From assembly GCA_036362985.1 (NCBI GenBank), contig JAYGXS010000005.1, forward strand, positions 3,024,692 through 3,088,691: DNA of 64,000 nt, written 5' to 3'. The position numbers were made by a program, and so were the translations under genes. Below, piece by piece: positions 22,697 through 32,423 of this stretch. Source of the DNA: Ligula intestinalis. Taxonomy: Eukaryota; Platyhelminthes; Cestoda; Diphyllobothriidea; Diphyllobothriidae. The stretch's first letter is position 1. Each line of letters begins with the position of its first letter. The notes beneath the pieces were generated by a model that saw only the letters and a program-made list of their open reading frames with translations, had not been told where the DNA came from and did no database searches.

Positions 22697-23385
22697 ATGT
22701 TTAAGGGCGAATCCAGAAGTACACGAAAACGGCGTTTCGAGAAGTATTTGCAGAAGGAACTTTTGGCTCAAAGATCACCAGTAAATCTTAACAAGAATAC
22801 TTATCTGCTTCTTAGGACCCTGAGCCAGAAGATGTGTTAAAAAGAAGCGACGACACACTGCCTACTGGCGACAACGATGCGGAAGTCGCCGGTGGCAGTC
22901 CAGAGACACACGACGGATATTTTCTATGCAGTCGAGGCCAGGCGGAATTATAATGATCTGACGGAGCAACTTAAACGCCTGTAATTTATGGTCAGCCGGG
23001 GTGATGCTCGCTAAAGGCAGCTTGAAGTGCTGGTCCGCCAGCAGCACATTGCTAGCCATACGGCTAATCCCATCATCAGAAGAAAACCCGTTGCTGACCC
23101 TTTAAAAACAGCTGCCAATTTCCGGCAACTGAACGTCCACTTAACGGATGAAATTTTCCGAAAACAAGTCGTGAGCAACACATTTGGCGATTAATAATTG
23201 CATTTGATTGATTATGCCAATGGCCTCGGTGGCAGCACTCTTCCGGAGTTCGTTAAACGCATCTTTGGGGCGATATTGGATGGCGTTATCAGCATGCATA
23301 TTAAATTTCAGGGAAAAAATCTAAACTGAGCCTCAAAGCTTCAAACTTCTTCAAAGTACTTTTGGGTGAGTTTCCTTATATCAAC
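22697..23385 (+). pseudogene. DUF4806-like protein gene, decayed copy 2
   Basis: A single frame from the ATG at 22697 continues about 230 codons with seven in-frame stops. It begins MFKGESRSTRKRRFEKYLQK, passes a basic and charged region (AVEARRNYNDLTEQLKRL), and ends in the recognisable domain: ADPLKTAANFRQLNVHLTDE, FRKQVVS, then GLGGSTLPEFVKRIFGAILD, HIKFQGKN and SKLQTSSKYF. GGSxxxxxVKRIF...G.N..K matches my memory of DUF4806. The copy at 9226-9690 is homologous. It lies inside an interrupted family A LINE endonuclease, so it arrived by insertion after that LINE. The domain's function is not known. Confidence 0.55.
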
Positions 23386-23825
23386 GACATCCTTAATGTT
23401 TAGACCTCTTCGCCAATTTGAACCATGATGACAACTGCAAATTGTCACATTTGAAGATACCCATAAACAGAGGCAAGATTACATAAGAAAAATGAAGGGA
23501 CTGGTAAGCCAACTTATAAATTCTTCATGCACTTATGACTTGTAGAGGCCACCGCCAGGACATCGGTCGGTCCCGAACAGGAGAGTGAAGAATAACGGTT
23601 ATAGACGGAACAAACAACGAAGCGTCTCTGAATATAGTAAAGATTTTGTTATATTTTTTACTTGAATAAACTTCGATACTAATCATAATGGGCTTACGAC
23701 TTACATTTACTACTAATGAAGGGGGGGGGGGTTTCATTTAATCAATGGGTCGTTCCGTCATAAAAGTTATCCACTGCCAAGCGTAAGCCACCGTTATTGC
23801 CGAACACATTTTATGTCTTGAAATC
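23386..23825. other. No recognised gene
   Basis: Probably the 3' non-coding part of the DUF4806-like element. A run of ten G lies at 23721-23730. Confidence 0.4.
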
Positions 23826-23900
23826 GACATCGTATAGATATCTATCAAAGGGTCTAAAATAGACATCAACTAGACATGTGAACGTCTATGAATATGCATT
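23826..23900 (+). repeat. TAGAC/GTCTA-type short repeats
   Basis: ATCGACATCG, ATAGACATC, CTAGACATG and AACGTCTATG follow one another. They resemble the GTGGACGTCC repeats found downstream of the other DUF4806-like copy. Confidence 0.45.
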
Positions 23901-23939
23901 CTATTTACATTCTATGGAAACTAAATGCAACTAGGGATA

Positions 23940-26175
23940 CTATTAAATTTTTAAAAATGTCACAACTGATCAGTTCAGGGACTATAAATGACACCAAAAT
24001 AGACTATATTTTGGCAAATGACGTTAAACCTCTGTTTGTTAATTTCCATCGTAAACTTTTCACAAGTAACCAGACACTAATTCACCATTGTTTTCCAGTT
24101 TACTGTTTAAAAGGCCTGAGATAAAATGCAATAACCTCGACTTTGCTAACGTGAACCATGAACGAATAACGGATTTTGTGAGCCCCTTATATGGGCATTG
24201 CAAATTTTCAACTAGCGATACAAAAGTTTTCCAGGAGCTAGTGCAAATCCTCACAGAAAAAAATCAGTATTTTACCCAACTTAAGATTTTAAAATCAAAT
24301 TCAGCTTCTTATATTGTTCCAAAATAGACTTAAAATGACGAAAGCAACATAAGAATCCATCTTGTAGCTCTTTAAAGTTTTACTTAAGTATAACACAAAC
24401 ATTTGAATAAGGGCTTAAAATAAGGCTTGCACGAGATAGGCGTAGGTGGTCCCTAGCATTAAGTGATGCTAATTCTTTCAAATCGGTTACTCGAGTCTTT
24501 CTTCTTCGGTCGTTGGGTAGGCTTCAGAAAGTTATTCCACCCTTACTCGAGAGTTACAAGCGTTTTGGTACAGAGGATGTGGACAAAGCAGAATTGTTTA
24601 ATTCCTTTTTCATCTAGTTCCTTACCACTGAAAGTACCCCCTAGTACTACAAAGTAATAAGTCATCTTAAGAATTCACATTTGGTTGGAACTGATAACAT
24701 TCCAAACTCACTCATAAAACAATTAGGAGATTTTCCACCTTAACTGAGTTAATTATTTTCATTTTTTCCGAGAATAGCTTTTTCCCTGATTATTGGGAAC
24801 CTTCTTTATAATTCCAGTCTTTAAATCTCGTTCCAACTCGGATATTTATAATGATCGACGTGTTCATAAAACGCCCTCTCTGGCTAAACTCTGTGCAAAA
24901 CTAATCGCCAAAACTTGCAGTTTTTGCATCAGTGATCAAATTCTCAACTCTTCAAAACCATTTTTTACCCAATCGATCTTGTGAAACATGCCACATGCCT
25001 TTTTTAAATCTAATTACTTCTCTTCGTAACGATCATTTATCTGCGGTAGTTATATATTTTGATCTTAGTAAAACATTCGATAAAGTGCCCCATAGACGAC
25101 TTCTAGCCAAACTAGAGTCTATAGGATTTCTTTGTCGTCTTAGTGATTTTATTAAATCATATCTATCTAATCGAAAACCAAAGGATTTTAGTGGAATTAT
25201 CATACTTTACAGCTACTGCAATTTTGAGCGATGTCCTTCAAGATAACATGCTAGGTCCTCTGATGTTCTTGCTTTACATAAACGATATTTCAATGAGAGT
25301 TAAACACTCTTAAGCTTCGATTTATGCGGATGATCTAAAACATGTTCACTCTTTCTTTAACTGTACGGCCGAGCGATGCCTAGAACAAATTAATTCGGAT
25401 TTGGACGCTCGTTCTAGGTGGAGCTCCAAACAAAGCCCGTGTGCTTTGGGCCTGATAGGATGCCACAACCTGTTATTTTTCAAGTTTGCCCAATGCCTGA
25501 ATGTTCCGACACCATTGCTTCAGGTTAAATCTACACCAATAAATTAGATCTTTCACCTCTTGGTGACCGAATTACGAACGAAGCTGCTCAGAGTTGTGGC
25601 TTTATTGCTTCTTTATACCTTCTTGAAATGAAATCAAGGCTTTATCGAAGGTACACACTTCCCATTCTACAATACTTTTGCCCATTCTTTAGTCTGATGA
25701 ACAAATATAGCCGTTCAAAAATTGAAAATGTCCAAAGGTATTTCGCAAGAAAACTGCTTTATCCAACATTTTCAAATACTTCCCACGCAAATATATACCA
25801 ATGAATGAAACTGAGCATTCTTTGGACCAGGAGATTGGAAACAGGCTTGTGTCTCCTTTTCGCCTTAAAAATAGGTCAAATCTTCCCAAGCATTCGGTTA
25901 TTATCGCCATCAGTCCTCCTTACGACCTAAGAAATCCCGCACTTATTACATCTCCCTCTGCTTCATCTTCATCTAAGAATTCTCTGTTCTTTGCTTCCAG
26001 ATATACTTTTGTTTGGAATAACATGCCAATCGATATAAGGTCGTTGACTAGTCTTTTTACTTTCAAGCGAAGACTGCGCATTTATCTTAATGGTGTTTCG
26101 ATTAAAATTTCATTCTTCTCATCTTTTTCTTACAGTTCTCTCCATGACTCCGAGAGAGGACCATCAGCAATTTAG
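23940..26175 (+). pseudogene. Family A LINE, endonuclease end to RT C-terminus
   Basis: Reading across frames on the plus strand: KIDYILANDVKPLFVNFHRK (end of endonuclease), NSHLVGTDNIPNSLIKQLGD (RT start), CETCHMPFLN and YFDLSKTFDKVPHRRLLAKL, then LYINDIS and the active-site block IYADDLKHVHSF. The tail is in 25801-26175 (RYTFVWNNMPIDIRSLTSLF). YADD is intact, but the frame is broken more than ten times. With 21640-22470 it makes a nearly full-length family A copy split by the DUF4806-like insert. Confidence 0.75.
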
Positions 26176-26399
26176 ATCTCCTTGAAATTATTTTTCGTTG
26201 GCTCTTGTTTCCCGTTTGGTTGATTGCTGCGGTAGATATTGCGTTTAAAAGGTCTATGTCCATCGGCTCCATTGTGAAACGCAGGCTGAATGCTAGAGGT
26301 GCACATATGCATATTTGAAGGGTTTCAGGCAAGAATGTTTACCTTATTTAGCTCATTATTGATGTCTGGTGCGCATGGGTGTCATGTGAACTCCTGGTA

Positions 26400-27330
26400 A
26401 GCGGACAAAACTTCTCTAAATAGTTCTGAGTTAAGGGGATAGAAGCCTGCTTCCCATCTCCTGACCCAAAAAAATTCAGTTTTGTTAAACAGCGTGTATT
26501 TGAGTGGAAAGCATTTGAAAATTTCGAATAAAGTGGTTTCCTTGTGAACTGTCTTCGGACATTTTAAATTATTGAACGGTTATGTTCGTTCAGCAAATCG
26601 AAGAATGGGAAGTGCGAACTCACGATAAAGTCTTAATTTCATTTAACGGATAAAACTTTTGCAAACATTTCACAGAGATTTCTTTCATTGCCTGGATTAC
26701 TTGGGGTGTTTTAGACACAGCCAGCTGCTAGTTTTTATTGTGCGGCAGAATGACTGAAACAAAGCAAAATCCTCCAGAGAACGAAGAACTCCTCAGACGA
26801 AACGGGAAATGTACAAATGATCGTTTACTATAAAGAAGGCAACCACTGATACGTTGTTTATTGTGGTCTTGTTGGTACAAAGTTAGACAAGCGTCGAGTC
26901 AAAAATAAGAGAGTGAGCCCAAGATTCAATGATACAAATCACATCTGGATCAAACTCAAGGGTTATTCTTCTAAGCCCTCTCACTTTTTTTACAACTGAT
27001 CTCGTATTGAGTGAAACAATTATGAGCGTAGTATTGAGATTCAAGTTACACTCATCAGCTTTGATAAAAAAGGAAGACTCGGTGGCGGCAAGGAAAACTA
27101 CAGAGGGAGAAATAAAAGGTGGAAAAGAGAATTGCCCTGGTCTGCAATTTTCGGACATCCGATTGTTAAATGAACCACGATTAGTGTATGACTGCATATT
27201 TGCAGGAAATCCGAGGATAGGAAGCCTATTTTTGTGAGATGGGAGAAGAAGGAATCGCCTTAAACTACGATTTTGATGGAAGTTATCATAAGTAAATCGG
27301 AAAGCGTGCATTGCTGGGTATTCCTGGATG
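26400..27330 (-). pseudogene. Family A LINE, internal-deletion derivative
   Basis: The minus strand starts with the same leader and endonuclease N-terminus as 21640-22100 (26883-27311: FFIKADECNLNLNTTL, IVSLNTRSVVKKVRGLRRIT, FDPDVICIIESWAHS). After about 26740 it jumps to the RT C-terminus (remnants of RFAERT.PFNNLKCPKTVH and FFGSGDGKQA). The middle of the protein is missing. It lies tail-to-tail with the plus-strand copy ending at 26175. Confidence 0.6.
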
Positions 27331-27645
27331 CAGTTTTTAGTTAACTATAGTTCAATGTATTCAAGTATAGTGGGCATTGCCAGTGGAGTCCCAACTGAAA
27401 ACTGTCTGCAAATATAGCGCACACAAAATACATAAAATAAATATAATACAGTAAAATAGGGAGTAGCATATACACATCTGCACATTTTTAGCAATGACAT
27501 CTACGCCTGGTCGCCCTGAGGATCTTACATAAAAGTTTTCGAATAGCAGATAGGTATTCCTCCTGTATTAAGCTCGTATTTCGTGTCACTGTGTTCTGCG
27601 GGGGGCCGAAGCTAACTTCTTACATGTCTTGCAACCAACAAGGAA

Positions 27646-28164
27646 ATGGGGTATGCTGATTGGTTGACAGCGTTTGAAGCGGATCAAATAAGGGCATCAA
27701 GTGTAGATTCGTACACGCTGGATGGCCAGGCGTCACTGCGAAAGCACAGTGAGTCTCGCGGGCAGAGATTCGCAGATAAAACTACAGCCGGGCGGGCGGG
27801 AAAGGGTTTTAGCGCAAGGTTGATCGCAGGACCACCACAAAGTCATCAAACAATACCCGCGTCCTTCGAATTTGGTTTGAAAATTTCGGCCCCTGAGGAA
27901 TTTAGCCGGTTTGGGATTTTTGACTTCTGGACACTGGTGGTTTCAGCTATTAAGCTTTGGATTTTATTCAAAACTATTGTCATCCTCCTAAGCATACAGC
28001 AGGACAGAAAGGAAAATGCTCAATATCCTCCTGAGAACTTCTTGCCAGCAGCCCTAAGTGATTTTCTATTACACGAACGGCTGACTCGTTTAACCCTGTT
28101 CTACATAAGTTTGTTCTCGTTGAAAATTTTGTGCGTTAACTTTAACAACATAAATCGTTTGTAA
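27646..28164 (+). CDS. Unidentified 172-codon open frame
   Basis: I do not recognise this protein. It starts MGYADWLTAFEADQIRASSV. The first 90 residues are polar and Arg/Ser-rich. Residues 95-125 contain a hydrophobic stretch (FWTLVVSAIKLWILFKTIVI) that could be one membrane segment, and the rest is mixed. The underlying DNA has a GC-rich core (27780-27810) unlike the AT-rich flanks, which suggests a regulatory or UTR segment of a retroelement as an alternative. No splice sites frame it convincingly. It is listed because it is the longest intact frame in this gap. Confidence 0.2.
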   Translation: MGYADWLTAFEADQIRASSVDSYTLDGQASLRKHSESRGQRFADKTTAGRAGKGFSARLIAGPPQSHQTIPASFEFGLKISAPEEFSRFGIFDFWTLVVSAIKLWILFKTIVILLSIQQDRKENAQYPPENFLPAALSDFLLHERLTRLTLFYISLFSLKILCVNFNNINRL

Positions 28165-28388
28165 GCTAACATAGAAGTGCAAAATATTGCCTTCAATAAC
28201 TGTGCGAAAGTGTCGGCGGGACCGGGAAGTGAAACACCTCACCGCTATTCCATAAAAATGCCCCGCTAAAAGGACTCAAAATCTAGCACGGTGAAGGGAT
28301 GGCCATCACGATGAGGAAGCCTGCATATAATGTCGTACACATTTCTCGAATCGTTCCAAACATAAGCAGTAAGAAAAGCCCTGAGACA

Positions 28389-28393
28389 ACTAC
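28389..28393. repeat. Target-site duplication ACTAC (left)
   Basis: ACTAC directly precedes the 5' LTR and recurs directly after the 3' LTR at 30450-30454. Confidence 0.85.
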
Positions 28394-28903
28394 TGTTGTG
28401 GAGACGAGAAGTGCACGTAATGCGAGTCATGAACGCAGGCCAGCCGCGCATCCCCTGAGCAAACGTGACGCCCCCACGCATTCACGGCAGTCAGCGAAAA
28501 GGGCCACCTGGAGTACGCCAAGCCGTCAAACTAGATGCCCACGCCTCCGTATACGCCGTAAGTCAAGAAAGCCAGACGACCGCCCGCATAGCAGGCACAG
28601 TGGACGTAGTCAAGATTATTCCAAAATGTATATGAGCAGGCCATCCGCTAGGAATATTCTGAAAAGTCCGGAGCCGTATAAATATGCCAGAGTGGACAGA
28701 CTAAGTGATGTATATGACGACGACTCTGACGGACTTGCAGGACACAGAGAACTGGACATTCACGCGCGCCTTTTCAGTCTTTGTGGACGGTTGAATAAAG
28801 ACATTGCCTATCAGGACTGCCCCTTGCCTCCTTCTACCTATTAGTCGGGTTCGAAGTGCCGGAATATAACAACTGGTGACGCCGAATTCACTGGACTATA
28901 ACA
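28394..28903 (+). repeat. 5' LTR
   Basis: TG...CA ends. It contains a TATA box TATAAATA at 28677-28684 and a polyadenylation signal AATAAA at 28794-28799, in the right order for a retroviral-type U3-R-U5. It reads open as a 181-codon frame (28299-28844), which I regard as chance. Confidence 0.85.
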
Positions 28904-28994
28904 ACTGGCGACGCAGGTGAGATCCAGTAGTTTGGTACGGAATATAACAAGTAGCGACGCACTGTTTGGTACAGAATGTAATAACTGGCAGCTC
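28861..28994 (+). repeat. Four imperfect copies of the LTR-end/primer-binding-site motif
   Basis: Copies begin at 28861, 28893, 28939 and 28973, each of the form GRAYTATAACAACTGGYGACGC with changes. The TSD and the 3' LTR end show that the second copy marks the real LTR boundary. Confidence 0.8.
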
Positions 28995-29007
28995 AAACGA
29001 ACACGAA

Positions 29008-29916
29008 ATGTTTAGCCAAGCATATGTCCTGAAGATCTTGGAGGCACAGCATGCCAGTTTCATGACTCTCGTGGCAGAGATGTGGAGCTGCAACTGGAAC
29101 CCGGAAGGTGTTAGCAAAGTAACGAAGTAGCTAGAAGACACGCTGGACGACAGGCTTGAAGCAGCAACAACAGACGCAATAGCAGCAATAATATCAGCAG
29201 AAGCTGCTGCAACCACAGCCACAGAGGCAGTAGAGGCAGTAACTGAGGCAACAGAAGCAGAGAAAGAAAAGGAAACAATGGAAACAGAAACAGGGGCACC
29301 TGCCACAGAATCAAAAGAAGCATCAACCGAGATAATAGTAACAAAAGGAACAGAGGTAGCTGCAACAGGAACAGGGGAAGCAGAAATCAAGGCAAAAACG
29401 ACAGAAGCGTGGGCAGCTTCAAAGGAAACAGAAGAAGCAGCAGCAGCAGGAAGAACAAAACGAGAGTCAGCAACAGAAGCGACAGATGTAGCTACAGCAG
29501 AAGCCGTAGAAGCAACAACAAAGGCAGCAGCAGTAGAAGGAAGCACAGCACAATAATGGGCAACAGAAGCAGCAGAGGAAGCTGCAACGAAAAGAGAGGA
29601 AACAGCAACCGAGACAACTGCAACTGAAGCGGCAGAGGCAGCTGCAGTAGAAACAGAATGAGCAAAACCAAGGACAAAAGTGGCAGCAGGGACAAAACCG
29701 GCAAACGCTGCTAAGACACACTTGAGGTCCCGATACCCAAGGCAGGTACGGAGTCGTCACCACCGCCCATTCGAAAGGGTCTTCGACGAGCACAATTCAC
29801 GAAGCATCTCATTGTCGAGGGAAGCAGGAAGATGTGGTACCCAGGGGTCCGAAAGAGGCATAGAAAAACAGCAGCGCCACAAAATTGACCCTGGACCCGA
29901 CAAAGAGAAAATATGA
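29008..29916 (+). pseudogene. Gag-like N-terminus fused to an Ala/Thr/Glu triplet-repeat region
   Basis: One frame of 303 codons contains three in-frame stops: TAG at 29128, TAA at 29554 and TGA at 29659. It starts MFSQAYVLKILEAQHASFMT, similar in style to the gag start of flatworm Gypsy elements. The region from about 29155 to 29665 is built almost wholly of GCA, ACA, GAA, GAG and related codons, giving an Ala/Thr/Glu-rich, probably helical or disordered segment. The end (to 29916) is basic (RSRYPRQVRSRHHRPFERVF). There is no zinc knuckle. The open frame persists apart from the three stops. Confidence 0.6.
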
Positions 29917-29940
29917 ACTGCACTTTTTAAAATCAGGAGG

Positions 29941-30449
29941 TGTTTTGGAGACGAGAAGTGCACGCTATTTGAGTCATAGCCGCAGGCTTGCCGCGAACCT
30001 TCTGAGCACACGTGATGCCCCAGCGCATTCTCGGCAGTTGGCAAAAAGGGCCGCCTGAATTACGCCACGCCGTTAAACCAGATGCCCACACCTACGCATA
30101 CGCCGTGAGCCAAGAAAGCCAGACGACCACCCACATAGCAGGCGCAGTGGACGTAGTTAAGATCATTACAAAATGTCTAGGAGCAGGCCATACGCTAGGA
30201 ATATTCTGAAAAGACCGGAGCCGTATAAATATGCTGGAGTAGACAGACTAAAAGACGACTCTGACGATTACTCTGACGGATCTGCTGGACACAGAGAACC
30301 GGACATTCACGCGCGCCCCTCAGTCTTTGTTTACGGTTGAATAAAGCCATTGCCTATCAGGACTGCCCCTTGCCTTCTTCTACCTCTTAGTCGGGTTCGA
30401 AATACTGAACTATAACCACTGGCGACGCCGAATTAACTGGGCTTTAACA
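29941..30449 (+). repeat. 3' LTR
   Basis: Direct repeat of 28394-28903 at roughly 85-90% by eye. TATAAATA is at 30224-30231 and AATAAA at 30340-30345. It ends CTTTAACA and is followed by ACTAC. Confidence 0.85.
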
Positions 30450-30454
30450 ACTAC

Positions 30455-31970
30455 AGACTAGAAAATCCCTGGTCTGGATGACTTACCAGCAATTCGTCTG
30501 AATGAGCTCGCAGAACAACTGGCCTACCAAATTTCTAAGATTTTCGAAAGTTCGATGGAGAAGGGGCTCTTCCTGCTAACTGGCCAACATAATCCCTTTT
30601 TGTAAGGGAGGCGAGCGAACGTTGCCTTGCAGCTTTAGACAAGTTAGTTTCACAAGCATTTGTTGCTAAATAATGGAGAAAGTAATCAAAACGAAACAAA
30701 TGAGATATATTGAGGAGAGCAACTTGCTAAGTGCAGCGGAACACGGACTGCGAAGTCGCCGATCTTGTCTAACTAACCCACTAATATCCATGAAAAGCTG
30801 CACGAATTCTTTTAAAATGGGTTCGTTTGTCGATTCGATGTGCATTGACTTCAGCTGGGCATTTGACACGGTTCCACACAGACGGCTAACATTAAAGCTG
30901 TATCAGATATATGTGACTGGAAATCGACTTTCTTACAGGCAGGCGTTTGTATTGAGGACACCTAAACAGAATGAAAAACCATTTTCAGTGAGGTTTCGCA
31001 GGGAAACGTTAGGGATCCGATGCTATTTCTGGTATATGAGAATGACTACCTTGACTGCCTCACCTGTGAGAAAGTCATGTTTGCAAACGACCAAAAGATT
31101 TCGAAGTCAATCGAAAGCTCGGCGGGTGGACAAACCTTACAAAATGACTTAAATGGCTTGCAAAACTGGTGTGAAAAGTGGCCACAGCAGCTCACTTTCA
31201 ACAAATACGAATAAATCCGTCTACAGTCTAGTCGCAGAAAGGTGATACCATTCGAGTATGATTAATTGATCGGAGGTCACAAACTCGGGCAAGTTAAAAA
31301 ACTACGGGATCTAGATGTATGTATGACACCCAACCTCGAGCCGTCAACTCACTGTGCCAAAACCACAAAGAAGGTTATGGGCATCCTAGGAGCGATCAGA
31401 AGGTGCTTCCTCAATTTTGATGAAAAGCTTTTTGGGCGAGTCTTTGGAACAGTTGTTCGGCCGATGTTAGAGTATTACGTCCAGGCATGGTGCGCCTGGA
31501 TGAAGAAAAATTACGCAGTACTGGCGAAAGTTCAAAGAAGGGCGCTTCAATTAGTCAGCAGCTAAGGAGGTCTACCACATAAAGGTCATTGAGTCAGGCT
31601 CAATATTTCCTCTCTCTATTATAGGCAATGCAGAAAAGATATGCTCTTGGTGTTCAAATTCGTCAGCGGAGTATACTGTGCCATTCAGATGGTTGATTTA
31701 TTTGAATTCGCACAAACGCCGCATCCGCGGGGTCATTCATACAAACTGAAGAAACATCATGCCAAACTAGAATTGTGGGCCAACTTCTTCTCCTACCGAG
31801 TCATTGAAGACTGAAATAAACTTCCTTCCTCAGTAGTTTTTGCTGGAAGCGTTGACATATTTAAAAGAAGACTCGATTTTACTTTACGTGCTGGTCATAC
31901 ATTCGGTTGTCAACAACTATTTATATAATTAACGTATATGGCTTGGAAACACGTGTACGATATGGCAGCA
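30455..31970 (+). pseudogene. Family C LINE (CR1-type) reverse transcriptase, decayed
   Basis: It begins at the RT start (KIPGLDDLPAIRLNELAEQL). It then gives KQMRYIEESNLLSAAEHGLR, CIDFSWAFDTVPHRRLTLKL (palm A with its Asp), MLFLVYENDY, VMFANDQKISKS (YADD-equivalent changed to FAND), LNGLQNWCEKW, then FGTVVRPMLEYYVQAW and AKVQRRALQLV. The C-terminal tail reaches about 31900. This is the CR1-like RT architecture, with about five frame changes and a mutated active site. The LTR element's right target-site copy sits at its 5' edge. Its 3' end touches the 3' end of the family B copy at 31971. Confidence 0.75.
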
Positions 31971-32423
31971 TTTTAATAATAATATGTTTATTATGCCAGT
32001 TTACAGGCAATTTTAAAGAGTTGGTAATGCACCTCTTGGGCGCCTTCCAGCACCTCGAAGACCGGAAAAAACCTAAAACAAACTCCCTATGTTGCAGCCA
32101 GCATTGGTTTTGTTTCATGTTTTTTGTTTCGTCAATACTGGGCGAGATAGGGAGTTTGTTTCAAGTGAAAAAACCTGCCTTCAAAGGTATGATACAAACG
32201 GAATAAATGTACAGTTGTAAGCTGAGTTGACTGATCAGCAGGAGAAATGTTTCATATCGTTAAAGGACATTAGTTCCAGACGGAGAGGGTGTCACAAGAA
32301 CACAGTGTTCTCAGTCTTCCTTCAATGGTTGTCGGCAAAAGTTGCACGCTATCGGCTGAAGGGTTAGCCGACTGCGGGCTGCTGCTTCAGCAGCACTATC
32401 TTCAGCATGAAGCCTGGCGGAGT

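Larger units (their letters stand above)
28394..30449 (+). mobile_element. Complete non-autonomous LTR retrotransposon (2056 bp)
   Basis: Two direct LTRs of 510 and 509 bp both begin TGTT.TGGAGACGAG and end AACA. They flank a 1037-bp internal region and are bounded by a 5-bp duplication, ACTAC. A primer-binding-site-like ACTGGCGACGC follows the 5' LTR, and a purine tract AAAATCAGGAGG (29929-29940) precedes the 3' LTR. No protease, RT or integrase is encoded, so it depends on a partner, probably a Gypsy-type element judging by LTR ends, PBS and a short gag-like start. It is integrated beside family C LINE sequence (30455 on). Confidence 0.85.

Noticed and set aside
28299..28844. 181-codon open frame in the 5' LTR as a protein gene
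   Set aside because: It spans the LTR promoter and poly(A) signals, and the matching 3' LTR does not keep the frame open.
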